Below, one piece after another: positions 28,141 to 35,881 of a stretch of 64,000 bases of DNA; within the stretch, counting starts at the first letter, position 1, and every line of letters starts with the position of its first letter. Source of the DNA: Bordetella petrii. Lineage in GTDB: Bacteria; Pseudomonadota; Gammaproteobacteria; Burkholderiales; Burkholderiaceae_B. Under the pieces are notes generated by a model that saw only the letters and a list, made by a program, of their open reading frames with translations, ran no database searches and was not told where the DNA came from. The position numbers were made by a program, and so were the translations under genes. The stretch covers positions 2,480,001-2,544,000 of the forward strand of contig NC_010170.1 of the NCBI RefSeq assembly GCF_000067205.1. Direction: 5' to 3'.

Positions 28141-28170
28141 TTCACGTACGTTCACGTACGTTCAGGTACG
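28141..28170. repeat. Triple 10-bp tandem repeat TTCACGTACG
   Basis: Three consecutive units, TTCACGTACG, TTCACGTACG and TTCAGGTACG, lie between two converging genes. The third unit holds the stop codon and last codons of the topoisomerase gene. Each unit contains the palindrome ACGTACGT across the junctions. No T-tract, so not an ordinary terminator. Confidence 0.5.
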
Positions 28171-29178
28171 CGGCGCCTGCCAGCTACGCAGGAAATGCCA
28201 CAGGCGCCGCTCGTCGGCCGCCAGGCCGCGCGGTGCGGCGGCCGGCGTGGTGCAGGCAGGCAAGGCGCCCAGCCGATACGCGTCCAGGATGGTCGGGTGA
28301 ATATAGCAATTGCGGCAGACCGCCGGCGTGTTGCCCAGCCGCTTGGCCACTTGCCTTACGACCTCTGCCAGCGTGCGCGTGGCCTGCGCATCGTTGTCAA
28401 CCGGTTGGCCCTGCAGCAGCTTGAAAGCCATCACCGAGCCCGCCCAGGTGCGGTAGTGCTTGGCGGTGAATCCGCTGCCGCTGGCCGCTTTCAGGTAAGC
28501 GTTGACCATGTCCGAATCGACCGGCCGGATCTCGCCGTCTTCGGCGCGGTAGTGGAACAGTTGCTGGCCAGGCAGGTCCATGCATCGCTTGACCGTGCGC
28601 GCGATCCGCGCGTCGGTCACGGTAACGTCGTGCGCAACTCCGCTCTTGCCCGTGAACCGCAGCCGCAGGCGGTCGCCGGCCACGGCGGTGTGCCGGCGCT
28701 TCAGCGTGGTAAGCCCGTACGACTGGTTGGCGCGGGCGTATTCGCGCGTGCCGATGCGGATCAGCGTGATCTCCAGCAGGCGCACCAGCACGGCCAGCAT
28801 CTTGTCCTGCGTCAGGGCGGGGCGGCGCATGTCGCGGGCCACCCTGCGGCGGATGCGCGGCAGGCTGGCGGCGAATTCGAGCAGTTGCCCGTACTTTGCC
28901 GCATCGCGCTCGGCCCGCCAATCCGCATGGTAGCGGTACTGTTTGCGGCCCCGCGCATCGCGCCCTGTGGCTTGCAGGTGCCCATTCGGCAAAGGGCATA
29001 TCCATACATCGGTATAGGCGGGCGGAATCGCCAGTGCGTCGATACGCGCGATGACCCGCGCATCGGAGATCACGCGGCCGCGCGTATCCAGATAACGGAA
29101 TCCGCCCGATCGGGCGCGCTCGCGGGTGTAGCCGGGGCGGCTGTCGTCTACGTATACCAGGCCCGCCTGGCGCGCCAC
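28162..29178 (-). CDS. Type IB DNA topoisomerase (poxvirus-like)
   Basis: 338 residues, GTG start two bases after the CinA-type stop. It relaxes supercoils by a 3'-phosphotyrosyl nick. The N-terminal domain has GFRYLD and the IPPAYTDVWICP block typical of bacterial TopIB; the catalytic domain has the active-site Arg/Lys region (RIGTREYARANQSYGLTTL, LRFTGKSG), HYRTWAGS, and the nucleophile Y292 in CRNCYIHP. Bacterial TopIB genes often occur in stress-protection clusters. Probably transcribed with the CinA-type gene. Confidence 0.9.
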   Translation of the reverse strand: MARQAGLVYVDDSRPGYTRERARSGGFRYLDTRGRVISDARVIARIDALAIPPAYTDVWICPLPNGHLQATGRDARGRKQYRYHADWRAERDAAKYGQLLEFAASLPRIRRRVARDMRRPALTQDKMLAVLVRLLEITLIRIGTREYARANQSYGLTTLKRRHTAVAGDRLRLRFTGKSGVAHDVTVTDARIARTVKRCMDLPGQQLFHYRAEDGEIRPVDSDMVNAYLKAASGSGFTAKHYRTWAGSVMAFKLLQGQPVDNDAQATRTLAEVVRQVAKRLGNTPAVCRNCYIHPTILDAYRLGALPACTTPAAAPRGLAADERRLWHFLRSWQAPRT

Positions 29179-29179
29179 G

Positions 29180-29884
29180 CTAGGAACGCCGCGCTCCCGC
29201 GCCGCGGTGGCGCTGGCTCTGCTGGTCCTGGCCCGAGCCGACCTGGGTGGCGTGGCCGTCCTTCTTGGACCGGTGCTGGGCGTCTCCGTGGCTTTTCTGC
29301 ATTTCGCGCGGGGTGTCGTCTTTGGTAGCGGCAGGGCGTTGCGGTTTCATGGCGGGCTCCTTGGCGGGCAGGGCGGCGGCCGGCGGTTCGCCGGCCAGCC
29401 AGGCCTGGTAGTAATGAGGCAGGCGCGACAGCGCATAGCGGGCGCTGGCTTCGCGGATGGCATTGCGCGCGCCGGAAAAGCGCCGCGTCTCGGTGTAGAC
29501 CACGGGGCGCGCATCGGCGGCGCCGGCGCGGAACAGCCATGCATAGCATTGGGTGCCCGGCTCGATATCGTCATCTGTGTCATCGGTGACGCCGGTGTTG
29601 GCGATGGCGACCGAGGCCGGGCTGCGTTGGCTGGCGCCCAGGGCCATGGCGCGGGCCACAGGCTCGCTGGTCAGGTTGCAGCGGCGCAGCAGGGCGGCGT
29701 CCAGGCCCAGGCAGCGCAGCTTGGCTTCGGGCGCGTACGTCACGAACGCACAGTCCAGCAAGCTGCCCGCGCCGGGCACGTCGGCCAGCGTGGCGGCAAT
29801 CAGTCCGGCGGTGCACGACTCGGCGGTCACCAGCACCAGCGACTGTTCCGACATGAAGCGCGCAACGCGCTCGACTTCGTTCAT
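29180..29884 (-). CDS. CinA C-terminal domain protein (nicotinamide-nucleotide amidohydrolase type) with a charged tail
   Basis: 234 residues from the ATG at 29884 (GGAGA nine bases upstream); an in-frame start 24 bases earlier lacks a ribosome site. Residues 1-160 are the PncC/CinA-C fold: LVTAESCTAGLIAATLADVPGAGS, then VAIANTGVTDDTDDDIEPGTQCYAW. The enzyme deamidates NMN to NaMN. The last 70 residues are a polar K/Q/R-rich tail not found in PncC, perhaps a DNA- or partner-binding extension. First gene of a two-gene unit with the topoisomerase. Confidence 0.82.
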   Translation of the reverse strand: MNEVERVARFMSEQSLVLVTAESCTAGLIAATLADVPGAGSLLDCAFVTYAPEAKLRCLGLDAALLRRCNLTSEPVARAMALGASQRSPASVAIANTGVTDDTDDDIEPGTQCYAWLFRAGAADARPVVYTETRRFSGARNAIREASARYALSRLPHYYQAWLAGEPPAAALPAKEPAMKPQRPAATKDDTPREMQKSHGDAQHRSKKDGHATQVGSGQDQQSQRHRGAGARRS

Positions 29885-29904
29885 GCAGCGATCTCCCATG
29901 GCAC

Positions 29905-29930
29905 GCACGCCGCTATTGCAAGCGGCGTGC
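29905..29930. promoter_or_regulatory. Perfect 10-bp inverted repeat overlapping the CinA promoter
   Basis: GCACGCCGCT, loop ATTGCA, AGCGGCGTGC. It lies just after the stop of the upstream minus-strand gene and overlaps the sigma-54 element. It could be a factor-dependent terminator stem or a site that competes with the polymerase. No T-tract. Confidence 0.4.
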
Positions 29931-29932
29931 CT
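29916..29932 (-). promoter_or_regulatory. Sigma-54-type promoter of the CinA-topoisomerase unit
   Basis: Minus strand reads AGGCACGCCGCTTGCAA: GGCACG, N4, TTGCA, with ten bases between GG and GC. Only the first base differs from consensus. Predicted start near 29906, 22 bases before the start codon. Confidence 0.75.
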
Positions 29933-29936
29933 GGCA

Positions 29937-30695
29937 TCAGTGCTCGACCGGCTCGCCGCCCACCCGGGCGCCGACGATCATTTCCGTGGCCCAGTTCAAC
30001 AAGATGGACGTGTAGGCTTGCTGCGCCGCCTTGTCGGTCAGCCCGTGGTCGGCGCCGTCCACGATGCGGTGTGTCATCGAATGCGCGCGCAGGAATGCGG
30101 AGCGATAGTTCATGATGGTGGAATGGGGAATGTACGTGTCATGCTCGGACTCCACGATCAGCACATCGCCGGTAAATGCTTCGCATGCCGCGAGCGCACG
30201 GTTTTCGTCGGGGCCCACCCGCGTCAGGCGGTACGCCGCCAGGTTCTCGCGGCTGAGCGAGCCCTTGGGCCGGTCCCATTCTTCGTCGCGATAGAGCGCC
30301 GGCACATGCAGCGCCAGCCACCTCACCGGGCGCATCGTCGACAGAATGGCGGCCAGGTAGCCGCCATAGCTGCTGCCCACCACCGCGATCTCGCGGCTGT
30401 CAATGGAGGGGTGGGCGAGCAGTTGGTCGTAGGCCGCCACCACGTCGCGCAGATTGTCGCGCCGAGAAACCCGCGAGCGCTGCGCCTCGGTGGCGGCATG
30501 GCCGCGCAGGTCGAAGGTCAGGCAGATACATCCAAGCCCGGCGATCCTGCGCGCGCGGGCCAGGTCGAATTTCTGGCTGCCGCCCCAGCCATGGACGAAC
30601 AGCACGCCCGGGATGCGGGTCTCGGGCGACAGGAAAGTGCCTGACAGTTCCTGGCCCTCTACCGGAATCGAGACCGAATCGCTATGCGTGGCCAT
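29937..30695 (-). CDS. Alpha/beta hydrolase (dienelactone hydrolase/peptidase S9-like)
   Basis: 252 residues from the ATG at 30695, which overlaps the end of the DUF3182 gene by 14 bases. The fold markers are the oxyanion stretch VLFVHGWGGSQ, the nucleophile elbow GSSYGG, an acidic residue in VESEHDTYIP and the catalytic His in DGADHGL. The substrate is unknown. It is translationally coupled to the DUF3182 gene and may act on the same compound. Confidence 0.78.
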   Translation of the reverse strand: MATHSDSVSIPVEGQELSGTFLSPETRIPGVLFVHGWGGSQKFDLARARRIAGLGCICLTFDLRGHAATEAQRSRVSRRDNLRDVVAAYDQLLAHPSIDSREIAVVGSSYGGYLAAILSTMRPVRWLALHVPALYRDEEWDRPKGSLSRENLAAYRLTRVGPDENRALAACEAFTGDVLIVESEHDTYIPHSTIMNYRSAFLRAHSMTHRIVDGADHGLTDKAAQQAYTSILLNWATEMIVGARVGGEPVEH

Positions 30696-31842
30696 GCTGC
30701 ACGATCCCGGCGGATTTACTGATGCGTCCCACCTGCGGGTCGTCATCGTCGTACACGATCGTGGCTTCGGGGGGCCGTGAGTCGTCGCCGCCATAGCTTT
30801 CGGTAGTGCGGGCTCGAACCCTCGTCAGGCCGGGATCGCGGCAGAACGCCTCCAGCGCGCAGGCTTCCGCCATGCTGGCGCCGCCGGCGCGCCACGATTG
30901 CTCCAGCACGCCGCTGCGGCAGTCGCCTGCAGGGCCCAAGCCCTGGGCAACGTCATAATTGCGCCGCGACGCGAAGAAACCCGGATAGCAGTCCTGCACG
31001 GCGGCGTCATAGCATCGCGCCAGTTCGATGGCGTGGCGTAGCGCGGCCGGCCAATGGGAGGCCGCCAGGGCGTCGAGGCCGCCGCGCACGAACAGTATGT
31101 CCGAGCCGCCGTATACCGGGTTGCCGTCGTTGTCGCGCGTCAGCTGCTGCGTGCCGACATAGCTCGCCGCCATGCCGGGCAGGCGCACGGTGCCCACGCT
31201 ATAAGTCACGATGTCTTCCAGGTGTTCTTCCAGCACCAGCCCGAACTGGGCCGTTTCGTTCTCATTCTGGGCACGCAGCGCGTCGCGCAACTCTGCTTCG
31301 TCGCCCACCTTGACCTGGCCGCGCCCGGCCGTCGCCTGCACCGGCTTGACGCGCACTGGGCCATTGCGCAGCAGCAGCGTGCCGGCGAGCAATGCATCTT
31401 CGGCCGAGAAGACGGTGTAGCCCGCCAGCACGGCGTCTCGCACCCGCGCGCCCATCTGCGCCGCCCAGCCCGCCGGCGCGGGCGCTCGCGCGCCATCGAG
31501 CAGGGCATGCGTGATGGCCTTGCTGGCTACGAAATCATGGGGCACCACGCCGCCGTAGAAGTCCATCTCGCCGTGGATTCCCAGGCGCGCCGCGGCCGGG
31601 CTGCCCAAGGTCATGGCGGGCACGTAATAAATATGCGGTGTTGCGGGGCCGTCCGAAGCGGGCGCGGGTTCATAGTCCACCGAGCAGGGGCAGCCCAGCA
31701 GGCCGGCCAGCTTGCCAGCCAGCGCCCGGTGGCTGGCCGTATCGTGGGCCGAGGCGCCCAGGCGGCGCGGGTAGGCTGCCACCAAGTCGGGGCGTTGCCC
31801 GGGGCAGGGCGATTCTGGGCTGCTGCGAGACAGGGTCGGCAT
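30682..31842 (-). CDS. DUF3182 family protein (ATP-grasp-like)
   Basis: 386 residues from the ATG at 31842; a TTG or GTG further upstream would lengthen it, and no strong ribosome site decides. The middle segment (LLRNGPVRVKPVQATAGRGQVKV followed by GLVLEEHLED) looks like the nucleotide-binding part of an ATP-grasp ligase, with a Gly-rich loop. Such proteins are found in betaproteobacteria without a known reaction. In one unit with the small peptide upstream and the hydrolase downstream. Confidence 0.65.
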   Translation of the reverse strand: MPTLSRSSPESPCPGQRPDLVAAYPRRLGASAHDTASHRALAGKLAGLLGCPCSVDYEPAPASDGPATPHIYYVPAMTLGSPAAARLGIHGEMDFYGGVVPHDFVASKAITHALLDGARAPAPAGWAAQMGARVRDAVLAGYTVFSAEDALLAGTLLLRNGPVRVKPVQATAGRGQVKVGDEAELRDALRAQNENETAQFGLVLEEHLEDIVTYSVGTVRLPGMAASYVGTQQLTRDNDGNPVYGGSDILFVRGGLDALAASHWPAALRHAIELARCYDAAVQDCYPGFFASRRNYDVAQGLGPAGDCRSGVLEQSWRAGGASMAEACALEAFCRDPGLTRVRARTTESYGGDDSRPPEATIVYDDDDPQVGRISKSAGIVQHGHA

Positions 31843-31904
31843 GGCAGGGCGTGGTCTTTGATTCGGTGAGCGCTCAGCCACGCACGTAGCGTGCCCGGCC
31901 CGCG

Positions 31905-32009
31905 TCAGCTGTTGAGCCAACGCATGAGCAGCGCCAGGGCGGCCAGCAGCAGGGCCGCGCCGATCCAGGTGGCGGCAATCCGGGTGAAACGCTTCATTCC
32001 CTTTCCCAT
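31905..32009 (-). CDS. 34-residue single-pass membrane peptide
   Basis: Encodes MGKGMKRFTRIAATWIG followed by a hydrophobic run ALLLAALALLMRWLNS. It has a positively charged N-terminus, one membrane helix and a stop before the DUF3182 gene. AAGGAA sits six bases before the ATG, and a second good site (GGGAAAGGGA) precedes an in-frame ATG at 31997. It is the first frame downstream of the sigma-54 element at 32071. Homology unknown; the ribosome site, composition and position support it as a real gene. Confidence 0.5.
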   Translation of the reverse strand: MGKGMKRFTRIAATWIGAALLLAALALLMRWLNS

Positions 32010-32070
32010 TTCAATTCCTTGATCTACATTGGGTCTTCCTGCCAGACGAGGGCGGATTACCGCCGCATGC

Positions 32071-32084
32071 GCAGTTTTCGTGCC
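32071..32084 (-). promoter_or_regulatory. Sigma-54-type promoter of the small peptide-DUF3182-hydrolase unit
   Basis: Minus strand core GGCACGAAAACTGC: perfect GGCACG, ten bases between GG and GC, and CTGC in place of TTGC. Predicted start near 32059, about 50 bases before the small peptide. Confidence 0.6.
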
Positions 32085-32195
32085 GGAATGGGCAGCCAGA
32101 GGGAACCGAAATGTAAACTGGCTGTCAGGTTTTATTCAGCTTGTTGTAAGAAATGCTAAAACAGCGTTCTTTTCCCCTATTCATCCGGAGATTGC

Positions 32196-32918
32196 ATGCT
32201 CGAGTTTTTCCAGACCCTCAGCTGGGCCGCCGTGTTCCAGATCATTCTCATCGACATCCTGCTCGGCGGCGACAACGCGGTGGTCATCGCGCTGGCCTGC
32301 CGCAACCTGCCGCCCCGGCAGCGCATGCAAGGCATCTTGTGGGGCACCGCCGGCGCCATCGGCCTGCGCGTGGTGCTGATCGCCTTTGCGTTGACGCTGC
32401 TTGCCGTTCCCTACTTGAAGATTGTCGGTGCGCTGCTGCTGCTGTGGGTCGGCGTGAAGCTGCTCATTCCTGAAGAGGACGCGCACGGCAACATCAAGGG
32501 CGGGGCGTCGGTCTGGGCCGCGGTCAAGACCATTATCGTGGCCGACTTCGTCATGAGCCTGGACAACGTCATTGCCATCGCCGGGGCGGCGCAGACCGCC
32601 AATCCGGACCACCAGATCGGCCTGGTCATCTTCGGCCTGGTGGTCAGCGTGCCCATCATCATCTGGGGCAGCACGCTGGTGCTCAAGCTGATCGACCGCT
32701 ATCCGTTGGTGGTCACGTTCGGGGCCGGCCTGCTGGGCTGGATCGCGGGCGGCATGCTGGTGACCGACGTGGTCATCGTAGAGCGCCTGGGCGAAGTATC
32801 CAGCGCCATGAAGCTGACGGCCGAAGTGGTGGGCGTGCTGGTGGTGGTGGTGCTGGGCCGATGGCTGGCCGCGCGCAAGAAGACGGCGGCGCCGGAATCC
32901 GGCCACGGGCAAGACTGA
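32196..32918 (+). CDS. TerC-family integral membrane protein (metal exporter type)
   Basis: 240 residues with about seven membrane helices. Both half-repeats carry the acidic membrane motif of the family: IDILLGGDNAVVIAL near the start and ADFVMSLDNVIAIAG in the middle. Relatives (TerC, Alx, YceF, MeeF/MeeY) export Mn2+ or support tellurite resistance and metalation of secreted proteins. A CCGGAG site precedes the ATG. The 186-base leader was inspected for a yybP-ykoY manganese riboswitch, but no convincing match was seen. Single gene, closed by a strong terminator. Confidence 0.85.
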   Translation: MLEFFQTLSWAAVFQIILIDILLGGDNAVVIALACRNLPPRQRMQGILWGTAGAIGLRVVLIAFALTLLAVPYLKIVGALLLLWVGVKLLIPEEDAHGNIKGGASVWAAVKTIIVADFVMSLDNVIAIAGAAQTANPDHQIGLVIFGLVVSVPIIIWGSTLVLKLIDRYPLVVTFGAGLLGWIAGGMLVTDVVIVERLGEVSSAMKLTAEVVGVLVVVVLGRWLAARKKTAAPESGHGQD

Positions 32919-32945
32919 TGCCAGCCTGAGCGCCGCTGCGCCGGA

Positions 32946-33005
32946 CGCCGGCACGGGCCATGCGATGTCTGCGGGCATCGCATGGCCCGTGCCGGCGTTT
33001 TTTTT
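32946..33005 (+). terminator. Rho-independent terminator after terC
   Basis: A perfect 22-bp stem (32946-32967 with 32976-32997), an 8-base loop and eight T residues. It is the clearest intrinsic terminator in the window, and separates terC from the ssu operon. Confidence 0.95.
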
Positions 33006-33038
33006 CGCGCGCTTTTGGCCGGGATTCAAGTGGCGCGC

Positions 33039-33061
33039 ATAACTTCATATCGACTAAGTAT
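33039..33061. promoter_or_regulatory. Partial dyad upstream of ssuE (possible CysB/Cbl-type site)
   Basis: ATAACTT and AAGTAT form an imperfect inverted repeat in an AT-rich stretch about 70-90 bases before ssuE. LysR regulators of sulfur-starvation genes bind such sites; the match is suggestive only. Confidence 0.3.
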
Positions 33062-33129
33062 TTTTCAGCGGCCGGGCGCAGTCCCAGAATCGTTGCTTCC
33101 TGATCACCAATGGAGCAGCGGTTCCAATC

Positions 33130-33714
33130 ATGCCGATTCTGATGTTGGCCGGCAGCCCCGCGCTGCATTCGCGTTCATCGGCGCTGTTGCGTTATGCGGG
33201 CCGGCGCCTGGCGGCGCGGGGGCTGCCAGGCAGCGAACTGGGACTGCGCGACCTGCCCGCCGAGGACCTGATCGAAGGCCGCTACAGCGGCGCGGCCGCC
33301 AGCCACTTGCGGCGGCGCGTTGCGCAGGCGCAGGCGTTGTTGATCGCCTCGCCCGTTTACAAGGCCTCGTTTGCCGGCGGCTTGAAGGCCATCCTGGACC
33401 TGCTCGACGAAAAGGCGCTGGCCGACAAGATCGTGCTGCCCATTGCCACCGGTGGCAGCGCTGCGCATCTGCTGGCGCTCGAGTACAGCCTGAAGCCCGT
33501 GCTGTCGGCGCTGGGCGCCCGCCACATTCTGGCCGGCGTGTACGCGACAGATCGCCAGGTAACGGTGCGCCACGATGAGGCCGCCATCGATGCAGAGGTG
33601 CGCGCGCGGTTGGACGCGGCAGTGGACCGCCTGGCCGCGCATGTGACCACTGCGCCGCCAGCGCGGGGCTATGACCTGGCCTACCTGGCCTTGAACGCAA
33701 GGTTCAGCATTTGA
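33130..33714 (+). CDS. ssuE: NAD(P)H-dependent FMN reductase
   Basis: 194 residues, flavodoxin-like. It supplies reduced FMN to SsuD. Markers: LMLAGSPALHSRSSALL for FMN phosphate binding, the ASPVYKASFAGGLKAILDLL segment typical of SsuE/MsuE, and PIATGGSAAHLLALEY. First gene of ssuEADCB-mop. Distance to ssuA is 14 bases. Confidence 0.92.
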   Translation: MPILMLAGSPALHSRSSALLRYAGRRLAARGLPGSELGLRDLPAEDLIEGRYSGAAASHLRRRVAQAQALLIASPVYKASFAGGLKAILDLLDEKALADKIVLPIATGGSAAHLLALEYSLKPVLSALGARHILAGVYATDRQVTVRHDEAAIDAEVRARLDAAVDRLAAHVTTAPPARGYDLAYLALNARFSI

Positions 33715-33728
33715 CAAGGAGAACTCGC

Positions 33729-34682
33729 ATGACGACCCGGTTTGCCCGCCTGCCGCACTATGTAATGGCGCTGTGCCTCGCGCTGCTGGCCTGCGCGTGC
33801 GCGACGGCGCAGGATGCCGGCACGCTGCGCATCGGCTACCAGAAATACGGCACGCTGACCATCTTGAAGGCATTGGGCTCGCTCGACAAAGCGCTGGGCG
33901 AGCAGGGCATCGCGATCAAATGGGTGGAGTTCCCCGCCGGCCCGCAACTGCTGGAAGGCCTGAACGTGGGGTCGATCGATTTCGGCACCGTGGGCGAAGC
34001 GCCGCCCATCTTCGCGCAGGCGGCCGGCGCGCCCCTGGTTTACGTAGGCAACGAGCCGCCCGCACCCGAGAGCGAGGCGATTCTGGTGCCGCACGATTCG
34101 CCGATCCGCAGCGTGGCCGACCTCAGGGGCAAGAAAGTGGCCTTGAACAAAGGGTCGAATGTGCATTACCTGCTGGTCAAGCACCTGGAGAAGGCCGGCG
34201 TAGCCTATCGCGACGTGCAGGTCGCCTACCTGACGCCCGCCGATGCACGGGCCGCCTTCGAGCGCGGCTCTGTAGATGCCTGGGTGATCTGGGACCCGTT
34301 CCAGGCCGCGGCCGAACAGCAGCTGGGCGCTCGCGTGCTGGCCGACGGACGCGGGCTGGCCAACAACTATCAGTTCTTTCTGGCATCGCGCGATTACTTC
34401 CAGCGGCATCCTCAAGTCATCGAGACCTTGCTCAAGGAAATCCGCCGTGGCGACCTCTGGGCGCGCGACAACCAGCAGGCATCGGTCGAGTTGCTGCAGC
34501 CCGTGCTGGGGCTGGAACGGCCCGTGGTAGAGCTGGCGGCCCGGCGGCTTGCCTACGGCGTGGAGCCGGTCACGCGTGAAGTGCTGCGGCACCAGCAACA
34601 GATCGCCGACGCGTTCCATGCGCTGAAGCTGATTCCACGCAAGCTCGATGTGCAGCAGGCATCGCCGCCCGGCCTGCGTTGA
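33729..34682 (+). CDS. ssuA: Aliphatic sulfonate ABC transporter substrate-binding protein
   Basis: 317 residues. Signal peptide with hydrophobic core YVMALCLALLACACATA; a lipoprotein cleavage at the Cys pair is possible. The mature protein begins GTLRIGYQKYGTL, the SsuA pattern, with VWVIWDPFQAA-like ligand-domain text near the middle. AAGGAG lies seven bases upstream of the ATG at 33729; a TTG 18 bases earlier is less likely. Confidence 0.92.
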   Translation: MTTRFARLPHYVMALCLALLACACATAQDAGTLRIGYQKYGTLTILKALGSLDKALGEQGIAIKWVEFPAGPQLLEGLNVGSIDFGTVGEAPPIFAQAAGAPLVYVGNEPPAPESEAILVPHDSPIRSVADLRGKKVALNKGSNVHYLLVKHLEKAGVAYRDVQVAYLTPADARAAFERGSVDAWVIWDPFQAAAEQQLGARVLADGRGLANNYQFFLASRDYFQRHPQVIETLLKEIRRGDLWARDNQQASVELLQPVLGLERPVVELAARRLAYGVEPVTREVLRHQQQIADAFHALKLIPRKLDVQQASPPGLR

Positions 34683-34705
34683 CGATAGATACGGAGCACT
34701 GCCGC

Positions 34706-35881
34706 ATGAATGTATTCTGGTTTATTCCCACGCACGGCGATTCGCGCTACCTGGGCACCACGCAGGGCGCGCGCGCCGCGACCCACGACTACTTTCGCCA
34801 GATCGCCGTGGCGGCCGACACGCTGGGATACGATGGCGTGCTGTTGCCCACCGGGCGATCTTGCGAAGACGCGTGGGTGGTGGCGTCGAGCCTCATTGGC
34901 GCGACTCGCAGGCTGAAATTCCTGGTGGCTGTGCGGCCCGGCGTCAGCTCGCCGCAGTTCGCCGCGCGCATGGCGGCCACGTTCGACCGCATGTCCGGCG
35001 GGCGACTGCTGGTCAATGTGGTCACCGGCGGCGATCCCGCCGAGCTCGAGGGCGACGGGCTGTTCGCCAGCCACGACGAACGCTACGCCATTACCGCCGA
35101 TTTCCTGAAGATCTGGCGCGGCATCCTGCAGGCCAGCCACGAGGGCGGCTCCTACAGCTTCCAGGGCCAAAAGCTGGCGTCGCGTGGGGGCAAGGTAATT
35201 TTCCCGCCCGCGCAGCTTCCGTATCCGCCGCTGTACTTCGGTGGCTCGTCCGAGCCGGCGCATGAACTCGCGGCCGAGCAACTCGATGTGTACCTGACCT
35301 GGGGCGAGCCCCCCGCAGCGGTGGCCGCCAAGCTGGCGGACCTGCGCGCCCGCGCCGCGCGGCATGGACGCGTGCTGAAGTTCGGCATCCGCCTGCATGT
35401 GATCGTGCGCGAAACCGAGCAGGCCGCATGGCAGGCCGCCAATGCGCTGATCAGCCACCTGGACGACGATACCGTGGCGGCGGCCCAGGCCGCCTTCGGC
35501 CGCATGGACTCGGAAGGGCAGCGCCGCATGGCCGCATTGCATGGCGGCCGGCTGCACGGCGTGGATGGCGGGCGCGGCCACCTGGAAATCGCTCCCAACC
35601 TGTGGGCGGGCGTGGGCCTGGTGCGCGGCGGAGCCGGCACCGCGCTGGTCGGCAGCCCGGAAATCGTGGCCGCGCGCATGCAAGAGTATGCCGACCTCGG
35701 CATCGACACGTTCATATTGTCGGGCTATCCGCACCTGGAAGAATCGTTCCGCTTCGCCGAGCTGGTGTTCCCGCTGCTGCCGGGCCGGCAGGCCGCGCAA
35801 GCCGGGCAAGGCGTGCTGACCGGCCCCTTTGGCGAAGTGATCGGCACCGAACTCGCACCCGTGCGGGCGGCGGCCCGATGA
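34706..35881 (+). CDS. ssuD: FMNH2-dependent alkanesulfonate monooxygenase
   Basis: 391 residues, TIM-barrel luciferase-like. It splits alkanesulfonates to aldehyde and sulfite using FMNH2 from SsuE. MNVFWFIPTHGDSRYLGTT is the family start, and the barrel shows FLVAVRPGVSSP and NVVTGGDP. GGAG ten bases before the ATG. ATGA overlap with ssuC. Confidence 0.95.
   Translation: MNVFWFIPTHGDSRYLGTTQGARAATHDYFRQIAVAADTLGYDGVLLPTGRSCEDAWVVASSLIGATRRLKFLVAVRPGVSSPQFAARMAATFDRMSGGRLLVNVVTGGDPAELEGDGLFASHDERYAITADFLKIWRGILQASHEGGSYSFQGQKLASRGGKVIFPPAQLPYPPLYFGGSSEPAHELAAEQLDVYLTWGEPPAAVAAKLADLRARAARHGRVLKFGIRLHVIVRETEQAAWQAANALISHLDDDTVAAAQAAFGRMDSEGQRRMAALHGGRLHGVDGGRGHLEIAPNLWAGVGLVRGGAGTALVGSPEIVAARMQEYADLGIDTFILSGYPHLEESFRFAELVFPLLPGRQAAQAGQGVLTGPFGEVIGTELAPVRAAAR

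Noticed and set aside
32010..32195. Possible yybP-ykoY manganese riboswitch before terC
   Set aside because: The gene type makes it likely, but the leader only shows a short GGCGG/CCGCC hairpin and none of the conserved loop sequences I know.
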